A DNA stretch of 64,000 bases from Akkermansiaceae bacterium (GTDB lineage: Bacteria; Verrucomicrobiota; Verrucomicrobiia; Verrucomicrobiales; Akkermansiaceae). The DNA lies in the NCBI GenBank assembly GCA_025363295.1, contig JANYEC010000103.1, forward strand, positions 20,217 to 84,216. The letters run 5' to 3'. A model generated the notes under the pieces. The model searched no databases. It was not told the DNA's origin and saw only the letters and a program-made list of their open reading frames with translations. Both the position numbers and the translations under genes were made by a program. Below are positions 30,001 through 36,317 of the stretch, piece by piece (position 1 is the stretch's first letter; each line of letters starts with the position of its first letter).

Positions 30001-31692
30001 TTGCTCAATAGCGGCGGCCAACCGATCACTACCACTTCTGGCGCAAATGGTTCCTACAGTTTCGGAAGCCTGCCTCCGGGCAACTACGGCGTGGTTGAAA
30101 CCCAGCCTGTCGGTTATGTGAGCCTGTCTGATAAAGACGGCGGAAATCTGGATGAAATCCGACCGATCAACGTGACCGCCGGCCAGACTAACAGCGCAAA
30201 TGATTTCGTAGAGATCAACGGCTGCCCGGATACATGGGCGGACTGGAAGCAACTTCACCCCACTGAAACCGCAGGTGGAAATCCAGATCAAGATGCCTAT
30301 GATAACTTTGCCGAGTTCGCTTTCGCCATGCCTTATGACAATGGCACCGGCAGCCCGTGGTTAAATAGCACCGCCTGGATCATTCGGCCATCCACGCTGA
30401 TGCCCGGCACCATCGAAGGAGTTTTTGTCCGCCCGAAAGGCGCCTACCAGAACGTGGTTTATAAGTTGGAATATACTAACAGCCTCGTGACCCCAGCGGT
30501 GTGGTCCTCCGTTGAAATTATCCCAGCCATGGTCACCGTGGTCGATAACAGTGACTGCACGGAAACGGTCACGATCCCGGACCTAGAGATGCTCACGGGA
30601 ATGACGGCGGGAACGGGTTTTGTGCGCATCGTTGCTCTACTTGATGAAAATAACGACACGATTGTCGACCACACGTCACGCGTCGAGGTCGAGGGTTGGA
30701 AGGAAACTTCGCTCGAACTCTGCTGCCGCACTTACAACGTTCCTTTCCTACGTGAAGCGGCCTTCACTGGTACGGTGAGCACGGTCAGTGGTCAGAATGT
30801 CGGATTCGCCACTAGTGCCGGAAGTGCAGATCTAGCAGGCCTACTTGCCTTGGGTGGCTCGTTCTATCTGGAAGTGATATCAGGCGATAACGAGGGTCAT
30901 CGTTTTGATATTGTTTCTGCGAGTGGCAGCACCGTGACTCTTGCCAGCGACGGCGATCTCAATGCTGCTTCCGCGCCATTCAATACGCTCGTCGGGGCCT
31001 TGCCTGCAAACCTCGTAGGTGATAGAATCGTGATCCGTCGCCACTGGACGCTTGCGGAAGTGTTTCCGCCCTCTGGTTTTGGAGCTACAGGCAGCCAATC
31101 CACCGCCGATCAAATCCAAGTCTTCTCCGGCGGGGCATGGACGATCTACTGGCTCTATGATGAAAATGATGGCAATCCCGCCACCGCCCGTTGGGTCGAT
31201 GCAGCGGATGCCGGAATGGCTAACAAGGGTAATGTCGTCATTCCGCCGGGCCAAGGCATGTTCTTCAACAACCGCACGGCTGCGGGATCGATTTTGGCCT
31301 ACGGAGAAGTTCGTGAAAACCGCTTCATCCGTCCGCTTGCAATTGGATCTAACCTAGTCGGCGGAGGATACCCGATCGACCAATCCGCCACCGGCACCGG
31401 AGGCCGTGCGATGAACTTGGCCACTGGGTTTTTCGGAAGCCGTGACTTCAAGACTGCGGATTCCATCTTCGTCTGGAAGGCGGACACAACCATTGGAGCT
31501 GCGGGATACACGACCTACTACTTGCTCAACAGTGTCGCTCCGCAGCCGGTGATGAACCGCTGGGTAAAACAAGGGGATGCCACTCTTCTCTCGCGGGATG
31601 CGGAGGTGAGCATGCCGGGCAATCGGGCGGCCTTTATACGCTCCAAGACCGGTCTGTCTGGCTACACCATGCCAACCCCTTGGACGCCCTAA
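21082..31692 (+). CDS. Giant secreted SdrD B-like repeat protein with TIGR02597-type C-terminus
   Basis: A 3536-residue secreted protein with a signal peptide ending near SASLLAA. In order it has: a unique N-terminal region (30-500); a DUF11-type domain (502-637); a FSDS...LTETGVNTGIF domain (643-773); an inserted beta-rich domain (800-1011); further beta domains and a second FTDS copy (1253-1370). Two more DUF11 domains follow (1376-1623). Then come eight SdrD B-like repeats with DxNGDG calcium-type loops (1624-2518), two 102-residue repeats (2519-2722), two more SdrD-like units around a fourth DUF11 domain (2723-3046) and a Verrucomicrobia TIGR02597-like tail (about 3227-3536). There is no PEP-CTERM or LPXTG anchor. 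It is probably an extracellular or cell-surface adhesion protein; that role is inferred from architecture only. Confidence 0.85.
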   Translation: MNTRFVSPRRSICAIVSIFCAISASLLAAPNVQTFFVPFPEADFQTSLKAIDITGTPVGNSMKTIISMVIPTAGTVIRYDHWEDGYEADLNAPVQSSTQIWGDGNLSNGVAPGYPTDILPAGATVILNNNVALPRAASTLFYDGRDRIGSTAAIAVTRAGWGIAPGTVLASATEVYDTRRYGTSYKIPIGITTGSVQNFEYSSLHIIAGADNTKVDVDVDGNGTIDQTKVINLGESMLVNGGIKAGATVTSSKPVQVHELTGDIGSTYESRSFAIRPTSLWGSSYFAPVGTTLSTEVHTIFLYNPNASGINVTYATTSSTGTISVPANGNSQFAMPMNSGAQFSTAGGEPFYAVGANDSGSAATANQTHDWGYALVPETYLTTGLVIGFGPGSDDIAAPTGPDQNGSPVWVTPVANTIIYVNYAGDLTIGANTAPNGAKYDVSYSVNKLQSQTIYDPNDKDMTKARIFTTDGVKIAAAWGEDPSKAGPGAPYLDMGTTIVPFPQPSLSKTSALVVDVNSNGKTDIGDTIEYTVRVANEGVVDLDNTIILDALPNTCTYVPGSTKVNGLTIADDASPSTFFPVDESGYTLVSIPPGGFTLVKYRVTVNPGATIVINHVTANGGNAVLTASTSQSINPPGGSAPTTITFSDSIGTPTVSYPPNGNVYVTVTNIDLNTNVTTIQTITVTVTNPTTGDQELITLTETGVNTGIFRNTSALPSSITSGLGQQDNTLYALPGNGLVTTFVNTQFGGTFTANAAITTTTQTKKLYLTDTLALDRIDPAAAPVDSTTASTVLLTTGTQTISQDARTVGSSASANSLSINHTTGSGSNRLMLVMVTTGFASGTLPSVSAITYGGQNLSLVNGISNGSTVRSEIWKLVNPPSGSSNAVISLSSTNPVTATVITYTGVDQATPLGTSVTGGSGKGNAFSLNVASATNDLVVDSFAVDGDGTNTAPTPSVGSGQTLLESMKPAIYLNGSVSSKPGAASTTNMSWSWTGPKQQPAGVAVAIKPASGGGNSVAFTQTPTFATAFTMPSGATPSASVYYTVATGSMPTNPNITAVLKNGATTIVTTTGVSASAATGSGLLSFTFPSLGSAVNFAIGDAVTLQITSAEAGATFTIDYDSSTKPSVVNLPTTTVIAINSFGLYDAPYPGGTLVTSMTNGQRVYARVTASDPFGAYDITSLDLAITDPSNATSTVNLTSTVASTTSSKTFEYSWLAGPSDGGYTVQAKANEGSEGINAVSSLPLQVASLDLGTPSTTTFTDSSGNTVPSYTTTGPVYVQVVDRDQNTNSAVAETVTVVVTTSNGDKETITLTETGANTGIFRSAAITTNTSAVTQGNSALNVVAGATLAANYVDATDPADTSSASAYITSPSASAVASVFKSLISPTNGKALVGGTVSYNITVTNPGTVTLTTVGLTDTFPAANLQFASASITPTTTGSGTLSWTNVGPLTAGQSVSLTVNFTALAAGATVTNSASVSGTATAGPSSVNVAIEKPGVTVTKSLLTPAAGPVYIGDTIVWRIVVLNSGSTSLTTVPLSDNYSGGALTYVSATIAPDSVGSGSLLWNNIGPIAAGVTKTIDVTMTVKGTSNPTTNTADVSFAVDASGNSVSPSVSSASVQTIGGSIGSTIFKDMNNNGVFDSNEGIQNVYVYSDTNGDGIRQVGEPFGITDYYGAYSIYNLPVAAGAGTIYNVKVDTTTLPAGITTVTVDPDATKNGQTSITLTRAALDNITANFGYCGTASVSDTVWLDVNGDGVLDATDRRIFGVKVFIDQNNNGIVDTNEPFAVTDANGNYLISNLPDGTWTVAIDTTTLPAGVSPTYDLNGIATANKTSVVLTPGQARTDVDFGYIGSASIATSIYNDLNGDGVKAATDPGLAGVKVFIDLNGNGTRDANEQFATTDASGSYIISGLTAGTYNVVLDTTTLPAGVTIKGDPDATKDGKTTVTLTSAQALTTANFGYQGNASIGDRVWNDVNGDGVQDATDLSISGVKVFIDLNGNGTRDANEPFATTDAAGIYTISGLAAGSYTVAVDATTLPSGVTQTGDPDGTKDNKTAVTLTSGQVLTTADFGYQGNASVGDYVWNDSNGDGVQDLTEKPLSGVKVFIDFNSNGTRDANEPFATTNASGAYTISGLTPGTYTVAVDTTTLPSGTTTTGDPDATKDGKTSVTLAAGGPNTTTDFGYQGNGAISAIVFVDRDGSGVQTSGEPGIPSVNVFLDYNGDGTRQTNEPQTTTSSTGGYSFTGLVPGNYSVVVVSATLPVGVTQTADADAAKDNKTTVTVTAGATNTTPNFGYQGNASIGDYIWNDANGNGAQDSTEIPFAGVVVYLDLNSNGTRESNEPFATTNVSGAYTINGLTPGTYLVTVDGTTLPSGSTNTGDPDATKDGKTSVTLASGQSLTTADFGYQGNASIGTTVWLDQNGDGTKAGTEPVLSGVKVFIDRNANGTRDANEPFATTNASGNYLINGLIPGNYQVVVDTTTLPAGLTNTGDPDAIKDGKTSVTLVAAQNLTTANFGYQGNATVTGHLYIDTNGNGTQDGVEPALVNVDVLITDSLGFTQTVVTNASGNWTVIVPPGTTIANVQESDPQYPTGYIQTEGNDPTTFTAVAGVSTNGGIDGYYQPATVTGHLYIDTNGNGVQDGVEPNLASVDVLITDSLGNTQTVATNVTGDWTAIVPPGTTIANVQESDPQYPTGYTQTQGNDPTTFTALAGVSTSGGIDGYYLPGAISGSVKADIDHNNTGDTPLVGVTVELRDVTTNALITTTSTDGSGNYTFSNLPPGSYKVVEIDPSGYNSVTPNTVTPVAVTAGNTTTNVNFVDEQQTDLAIVKSVNNATPLVGSQVVFTLVATNNGAGAATGVTATDNLPSGYTFVSASPSLAYNSSTGVWTIGALAKNAASSLTITATVKSSGNYLNVATITGDQPDPVSTNNTGNAVTTPIPLGAITGAVMEDTNNDGVGDSGIQGVLLSLVNGSGSPLLNSGGQPITTTSGANGSYSFGSLPPGNYGVVETQPVGYVSLSDKDGGNLDEIRPINVTAGQTNSANDFVEINGCPDTWADWKQLHPTETAGGNPDQDAYDNFAEFAFAMPYDNGTGSPWLNSTAWIIRPSTLMPGTIEGVFVRPKGAYQNVVYKLEYTNSLVTPAVWSSVEIIPAMVTVVDNSDCTETVTIPDLEMLTGMTAGTGFVRIVALLDENNDTIVDHTSRVEVEGWKETSLELCCRTYNVPFLREAAFTGTVSTVSGQNVGFATSAGSADLAGLLALGGSFYLEVISGDNEGHRFDIVSASGSTVTLASDGDLNAASAPFNTLVGALPANLVGDRIVIRRHWTLAEVFPPSGFGATGSQSTADQIQVFSGGAWTIYWLYDENDGNPATARWVDAADAGMANKGNVVIPPGQGMFFNNRTAAGSILAYGEVRENRFIRPLAIGSNLVGGGYPIDQSATGTGGRAMNLATGFFGSRDFKTADSIFVWKADTTIGAAGYTTYYLLNSVAPQPVMNRWVKQGDATLLSRDAEVSMPGNRAAFIRSKTGLSGYTMPTPWTP
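26638..28635 (+). repeat. Six exact-length 333-bp coding repeats
   Basis: Six consecutive SdrD B-like units, each exactly 333 bp (111 residues), begin at 26638, 26971, 27304, 27637, 27970 and 28303. They follow two longer units of 351 and 336 bp. Each starts with an ASIGDxVWND-type sequence and contains DxNGDG. Strict length conservation and shared DNA blocks suggest amplification by recombination, so copy number may vary between strains. Confidence 0.85.
28636..29247 (+). repeat. Two 306-bp coding repeats
   Basis: Two adjacent 306-bp units (28636-28941 and 28942-29247) encode nearly identical 102-residue modules starting ATVTGHLYIDTNGNG and ending GGIDGYY. They differ from the preceding 333-bp units and appear to be a separate, recent duplication. 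Confidence 0.85.
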
Positions 31693-31769
31693 TCGCCAAT
31701 TGCTTTAGTGTTATTAAATATCAAATAATCCTTTATTTTTATCGGGCTTGTGGCTAAAAAAACCTCGGG

Positions 31770-31787
31770 CAGTTGAACAATCAACTG
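31770..31787. promoter_or_regulatory. Short dyad before the PEP-CTERM gene
   Basis: A 7-bp inverted repeat, CAGTTGA and TCAACTG, with a 4-base loop ends 10 bases before the ATG at 31798. It overlaps the region where a ribosome would bind, so it could affect translation or be an operator. Its function is not known. Confidence 0.35.
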
Positions 31788-31797
31788 ATTTAACACC

Positions 31798-32475
31798 ATG
31801 AAACTCCAAATCGTAGCATTTATAACGGCCCTCTTAATGGCCGCTGCGACTTCTGCGCATGGCCAAACCTTGAACTGGGGCAGCGAAGTATTCAGTGATC
31901 TCGCGACTAGCAAGGGTGTTGCCTTGGACAACACTTTTGTTTTTGAAATTGGTTCCTTTGATCCTGCATTCGTTCCCACGACGTCGAACGTTAGTGATTG
32001 GAGTGGCAATTGGCGGATTTTTGACCGCGCCGCGTTTGATCCAGGATCTGGCTATTTCACATCGACCGTTCAGATGTTTAGAGAGGTCTCTAACCCGAAT
32101 ACCGTTCATAGCGACTACCCTGGCGCAGCGAACATTAATTTTTCTGGGTTGGAAGCTTATCTCTGGGTTCGGAATGGCACGACACCTGTTAAAGGAACCG
32201 AGTGGCTCCTCACACGCGCCTCCAATTGGACGTTCCCGGTTGTCGGTGGGGAGTGTTGTGACAAAAGCACGGTTGAATGGTCCGTTAGCGATTTGACGGC
32301 GAGCAACATCCCTAAGTGGGGGAGTCAAAATGGCGTCGATGGTCCGGGAGTGGTGAGCAATCCTAGCTCCCACACCTTGCAGACTTTCACCTTCGTTCCT
32401 GAGCCAAGCTCGGCGTTGTTAGGTGTTGTGACTGGATGCTGCATGATTCTGCGCCGCCGCCGCACGGCTCCTTAA
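31798..32475 (+). CDS. PEP-CTERM sorted protein
   Basis: A 225-residue exported protein. It has a signal peptide (ALLMAAATSAHGQ), a beta-rich body, and a C-terminal FVPEPSSALLG followed by a hydrophobic helix and RRRR. This is the PEP-CTERM tripartite sorting signal, read by an exosortase that is not in the window. The body starts TLNWGSEV and has a CC pair late. Its N-terminal two-thirds is clearly related to the next gene. One base separates the two genes. Confidence 0.85.
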   Translation: MKLQIVAFITALLMAAATSAHGQTLNWGSEVFSDLATSKGVALDNTFVFEIGSFDPAFVPTTSNVSDWSGNWRIFDRAAFDPGSGYFTSTVQMFREVSNPNTVHSDYPGAANINFSGLEAYLWVRNGTTPVKGTEWLLTRASNWTFPVVGGECCDKSTVEWSVSDLTASNIPKWGSQNGVDGPGVVSNPSSHTLQTFTFVPEPSSALLGVVTGCCMILRRRRTAP

Positions 32476-32476
32476 T

Positions 32477-33397
32477 ATGACGATCCGGTGGGCATACCGG
32501 CTACTTGGGATGGCACTAGGGGGCGCAGCCATTCCGACATACGGCCAGACCATTTTATGGAACAGTGACGCAAACGCGGTGAATCTAACGAGCAGTGGCC
32601 AAGCCATGGATTCAGGATTCAGCTACGAACTGGGGGTTTTTTCTGGGACCTTTGTTCCCACAAACGACAACAAGGCATCTTGGGCCGCGAATTGGCAAGC
32701 CTGCAAACGGACACCCTACGAGTCAGTCAATAAACGTTTTTCTAATAGTTTTACCCCTATCAATAACGACTTTCCGTTTACGATCGGCAAGGCAACGTAT
32801 GTTTGGGGCTTTCGCGGCGATGCGGTGTCCGGTGAATGGATTTTATTTCGAGCTGCCTCTTGGAACATTCCTGATGCGTATCCTCCCGTGCCACCGCAAC
32901 CCCTCGAATGGTTTGCCAAAAACGCGACCTCCATCATCGGCTCTATCAACTCTTCTGGTAGCCCCTTCTTAATGAAATCCGTGGCGGTGACGGGAGTTGC
33001 GCCTCCCACCACCCCTTGGGCCCAATGGCAGGTTGAAACCCTCTCCGGTGAACCGCTTAACGGCCCTACCCAAGATCCCGACAACGATGGCGTTTCCAAT
33101 TTGTTAGAATTTGTCTTTGGCACAGCACCGACCATGCCCAATGCTGCCGCCGCCACACCTGTTTCGTTAGTCGATCTTAGCGGGCAGAAATATCTGCAAA
33201 TGACGATCCCGCATCGGATCGATCACCCTGCAGTTCTGATCGTTCAAGTCTCAAGCGATCTGAGTCAGTGGAATTCGGGTGCGAGCTACACTGTAGTGGT
33301 CGCGGATACTGCGACGTCTCTGATCGTGCGGGACCTCACGCCGTTTGACTCGGCCAGCCCAAAAAGGTTTATGCGTTTGAAAGCGTCACTGCCATGA
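32477..33397 (+). CDS. Exported paralogue of the preceding PEP-CTERM protein, with calcium-type repeat
   Basis: A 306-residue exported protein. The first about 170 residues parallel the preceding protein (TILWNSDANAVNL, FSYELGVF, FVPTNDNKASWAANWQ). The PEP-CTERM tail is replaced by a domain containing DPDNDGVSNLLEFVFG, a thrombospondin-type-3-like calcium site common at the ends of Verrucomicrobia extracellular proteins. It is followed by a beta domain with LIVQVSSDLSQW. Because the anchor signal is absent, it is probably released or attached differently. Its end overlaps the start of the next gene by 4 bases. Confidence 0.8.
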   Translation: MTIRWAYRLLGMALGGAAIPTYGQTILWNSDANAVNLTSSGQAMDSGFSYELGVFSGTFVPTNDNKASWAANWQACKRTPYESVNKRFSNSFTPINNDFPFTIGKATYVWGFRGDAVSGEWILFRAASWNIPDAYPPVPPQPLEWFAKNATSIIGSINSSGSPFLMKSVAVTGVAPPTTPWAQWQVETLSGEPLNGPTQDPDNDGVSNLLEFVFGTAPTMPNAAAATPVSLVDLSGQKYLQMTIPHRIDHPAVLIVQVSSDLSQWNSGASYTVVVADTATSLIVRDLTPFDSASPKRFMRLKASLP

Positions 33398-34578
33398 GTG
33401 AGCAAAGCGCCAGCCCGAGGCCCTCATTGCTGGACTGGCTGCTGGACTTTCTGATTCTGATTCTCGCGCTCGCTGGCTTTGTGATCGATGGGTTTCTGTT
33501 AGTTAGGCGTTTTGCGGATGCGGATATTGGCATCGCAGGTTGCGGAGGAGGCAGTGCGTGTGAAGTGGTGCTCAACTCGCGGTGGTCCCAGATTTTCGGA
33601 GTGCCTGTTACCCTATTCGGCATGCTGGTCTATCTCGGGCTGATGTTCTCGATGACCCCACGCGGTCATCGTCTGCTGGCTTCGATGTTAGGAGCGATTG
33701 CCGCTGCTGCTTTTTGGTTCACCTTCGTCCAAGCGGTTCTGTTGGGAAAATTTTGCCCGTGGTGCATGACGGTTCACGCGCTCGGCATGAGTATTTTTGT
33801 GTTAGGTTCCCGGCGTCTTTGGAGAACCGAAGGACTGACTCCTGCGAGCAAACAACTGGGCATTTCCACTTCATTGGCCTTTTTCGCCATTGCACTTTCC
33901 CAGTTGTATGGACCACTTCCCGCTACGCATCGGATCGAGAATACCGCCCTAGCGTGTGTAGCGAAACCTATCGAAATCCATGCGCGAGGAGAGGGGCGTA
34001 AAGTTAGCTTCGCGGGTGGCACCCGTGGCTACAATGCGACGGCTCTACCACACATCGGTTCGGATAAAGCGAAGCATGTTTTAATCGAGTATTTCGACTA
34101 TCAGTGCCCGGTCTGCCAGAGCATGAGTGGCTATCTAGCAGCCTTGATTGAGAAGCACCCACAGGACATTTGTGTGGTCTTGTTGCCAGTGCCCCTGAAT
34201 GGTGAATGCAATCATTTCTTAGGTCCCCTCGAAGCGGGCCATCCCGGAAGTTGCGAGTATGCCCGCCTCGCGCTTGCCGTCTGGAAATCCCATCCTATCG
34301 AGTTTCCTGAGTTTCATGAGATGGCATTGTCCGGCACATCTCTTGAGGTCTGCCGCCGCTTTTGTGAAACATTCATTCCGCCTGAAAAGCTTGAAGTCGC
34401 CCTTCGCGATCCTTGGATCACAGAATACATTGAGGCGAATATCGCAGACTGGGTTTCATTTTCTAGGGAAACAAAAAAGCTACCAAAACTCCTCCTCACA
34501 GAAAAGCGAATCCTCCATGGACTCCCTCCTTCAAAAGCCGATTTCATTCGTGCAGTAGAACAGGAACTCGGACTCTAA
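33394..34578 (+). CDS. Vitamin K epoxide reductase - DsbA-like fusion
   Basis: A 394-residue membrane protein that probably makes disulfide bonds in exported proteins. The N-terminal VKOR domain has four or five helices, the loop cysteines C50 and C56, and the active-site motif CPWC (121-124). After a further helix (about 155-172) comes a periplasmic thioredoxin/DsbA-like domain with CPVC (238-241). Fusion of oxidant and regenerating quinone reductase in one chain is known in several phyla. Coupling by a 4-base overlap to the two exported proteins suggests that these, or their neighbours, are substrates; that link is inferred. Confidence 0.9.
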   Translation: MSEQSASPRPSLLDWLLDFLILILALAGFVIDGFLLVRRFADADIGIAGCGGGSACEVVLNSRWSQIFGVPVTLFGMLVYLGLMFSMTPRGHRLLASMLGAIAAAAFWFTFVQAVLLGKFCPWCMTVHALGMSIFVLGSRRLWRTEGLTPASKQLGISTSLAFFAIALSQLYGPLPATHRIENTALACVAKPIEIHARGEGRKVSFAGGTRGYNATALPHIGSDKAKHVLIEYFDYQCPVCQSMSGYLAALIEKHPQDICVVLLPVPLNGECNHFLGPLEAGHPGSCEYARLALAVWKSHPIEFPEFHEMALSGTSLEVCRRFCETFIPPEKLEVALRDPWITEYIEANIADWVSFSRETKKLPKLLLTEKRILHGLPPSKADFIRAVEQELGL

Positions 34579-35060
34579 CTCATTTTGAATGGTGCGGATG
34601 CCTCTGGTCTCAGGCCGTTGCGAGAGGAGCTAATCAAAAGATGGGTATGGCCAAGTGCGGCATCCGTGGTGATTGGCCTAGTACGAACATTCTCTTCCTT
34701 TACTCACAAAAGGAAATAAGTGAATGGAACAAGGAACGGTGGTCATCCACCTTTAAAAGCTCCATACCGGAGCTTCAGATGATCGCTCGGAGGGTGCCCA
34801 CTTTTCCTCAGTAATTCTCAGAGTGTCGGATGGCCTTGCTCGGCTGTAGTTGAGGCGTCTCGCCGCAATGTCCCTGAAAGAGGAGCTTTGCGACGAGACG
34901 CCGCAATCACGTTTACTGCCGCTGTCCGCTAGTTTGAGTTTTACACCAAACCGGGCGTAGTCGGACTGGGAAGCGCATGGATCGTTAAGGCATACAAAAT
35001 GCTGTTGCACTCATGAAGCGAGTTTCCTAGCTTGTTGGCCACGTTCCATTTTGCTGCCGT
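34579..35060. other. 482-base noncoding region with a REP-like hairpin
   Basis: No credible gene is seen between the VKOR-DsbA fusion and livK. An 85-codon minus-strand frame exists but runs through a palindrome and has no family features. The region contains the strong hairpin at 34854-34902. The A/T-rich stretch before 35061 may hold the liv promoter, but I could not place it. Confidence 0.6.
34854..34902. repeat. REP-like hairpin GGCGTCTCGCCGCAA
   Basis: A 15-base arm (34854-34868) and its complement (34888-34902) match at 14 of 15 positions around a 19-base loop, and weaker pairing extends outward. G+C-rich palindromes of this kind resemble REP elements spread by RAYT transposases. No second copy with the same arms was noticed in the window. 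Confidence 0.6.
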
Positions 35061-36197
35061 ATGAAATTCAGATCACTCACGCTCCCTACCATTGCCGCTC
35101 TCGCCACCGCCTTGATCGGCTGCAAACCTGGAGGCGGAGATACCATCAAAGTGGGGGAATTCGCCTCAATCACTGGAAAGGAAGCGACCTTTGGCATCTC
35201 GTCGCACGAGGGCACCGTGCTGGCGATCGAGGGACTCAATGCGAAAGGTGGGGTGCTCGGGAAAAAATTAGAACTGCTTACGGAAGACGATCAAACGAAG
35301 GCCGGAGAGCCTGCGAACGCGGTGAACAAGCTGATTTCCAAAGACGGAGTGATCGCTATCCTCGGCGAAGTGGCCTCCAGTCGTTCGCTTGAAGCCGCGC
35401 CGATCTGCCAACAGGAGAAGATCCCGATGATTTCACCCTCCTCCACCAACCCGACGGTGACGCAGGTGGGTGACTATATTTTCCGCGTGTGTTTCACGGA
35501 TACTTTCCAAGGTGCGGCCCTCGCAAATTTCGCCACGGGAACTCTGAAAGCGAACCGGATTGCCATCCTCACCGATGTGAAGAGTGACTACAGCAAAGGC
35601 CTTGCAAAAAACTTTAAACAAAAGCTCTCCAGCAATGGCGGCAAGGTGGCCGTGGAACTCGACTACAATGGCGGCGAGAAGGATTTCAAAAACCAACTCA
35701 CTACCATCAAGGCCGATTCTCCGGATGCGATTTTCCTCCCTGGTTACTATAACGATGTCGCACTCATCTGCATCCAAGTCAAACAACTTGGTATGAATAT
35801 CCCGATCTTCGGCGGCGACGGTTGGGAAAGTGATAGTCTCATCACCGTGGGCAAGGAAGCAGTAGAAGGGACTTATTTCTCCACGCACTGCTCGCCGGAA
35901 GAGGGAACTCCAGAAATGGTAGCGTTTGTGGCATCTTACAAGAAGCGTTTCAATGGCAAGACCCCGGACGCCATGGCCGTGCTCGGTTATGATTCTGCGA
36001 TGGTGCTTGCCGATTCGATCAAGCGCGCAGGCACCACCGAGTCGGTCGCGCTACGCGCGGCCATCGCTTCCACCAAGGACTTTGCGGGTGCCGGTGGTAA
36101 GTTTTCTATCAATGCCAATCGCGGTGCCGATAAGCCTCTCGTTTTCATTCAAATCAAAGGCGGCAAGTTCACCTACAAGGCCACGGTGAATCCCTGA
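35061..36197 (+). CDS. livK: Branched-chain amino acid ABC transporter, substrate-binding lipoprotein
   Basis: Periplasmic-face receptor of a Liv-type importer, 378 residues, lipobox LIGC with Cys 21. The type I periplasmic-binding fold is seen in TIKVGEFASITGKEATFG, ILGEVASSRSLEAAPICQQEKIPMISPSSTNP and FGGDGWESDSLI. The ligand is likely a branched-chain amino acid or similar compound, judged from family and operon; the sequence does not fix the specificity. It is the first gene of the liv operon. Confidence 0.93.
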   Translation: MKFRSLTLPTIAALATALIGCKPGGGDTIKVGEFASITGKEATFGISSHEGTVLAIEGLNAKGGVLGKKLELLTEDDQTKAGEPANAVNKLISKDGVIAILGEVASSRSLEAAPICQQEKIPMISPSSTNPTVTQVGDYIFRVCFTDTFQGAALANFATGTLKANRIAILTDVKSDYSKGLAKNFKQKLSSNGGKVAVELDYNGGEKDFKNQLTTIKADSPDAIFLPGYYNDVALICIQVKQLGMNIPIFGGDGWESDSLITVGKEAVEGTYFSTHCSPEEGTPEMVAFVASYKKRFNGKTPDAMAVLGYDSAMVLADSIKRAGTTESVALRAAIASTKDFAGAGGKFSINANRGADKPLVFIQIKGGKFTYKATVNP

Positions 36198-36208
36198 AAG
36201 TTTGGAGG

Positions 36209-36316
36209 GTATTGGGTTGTGGTTGATAGAAAGAGGATAATGCCTTTTTGCTCCACTTCCCACCACCGGTCTTCGATTCTAATATTCTATCAACAATCCT
36301 AGAACCTCACCTCTCA
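36209..36316. repeat. Imperfect inverted array between livK and livH (GTTGATAGAA)
   Basis: The 120-base spacer has GTTGATAGAA at 36222-36231 and its exact complement at 36285-36294, embedded in longer, partly matching arms that reach the livH start. The unit resembles the GTTGATN core of the array at 43177. Here the heptad phase is blurred. Confidence 0.65.
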
Positions 36317-36317
36317 A

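Noticed and set aside
34753..35010. 85-codon minus-strand open frame
   Set aside because: It runs through the REP-like palindrome, has no family features and no clear ribosome-binding site.
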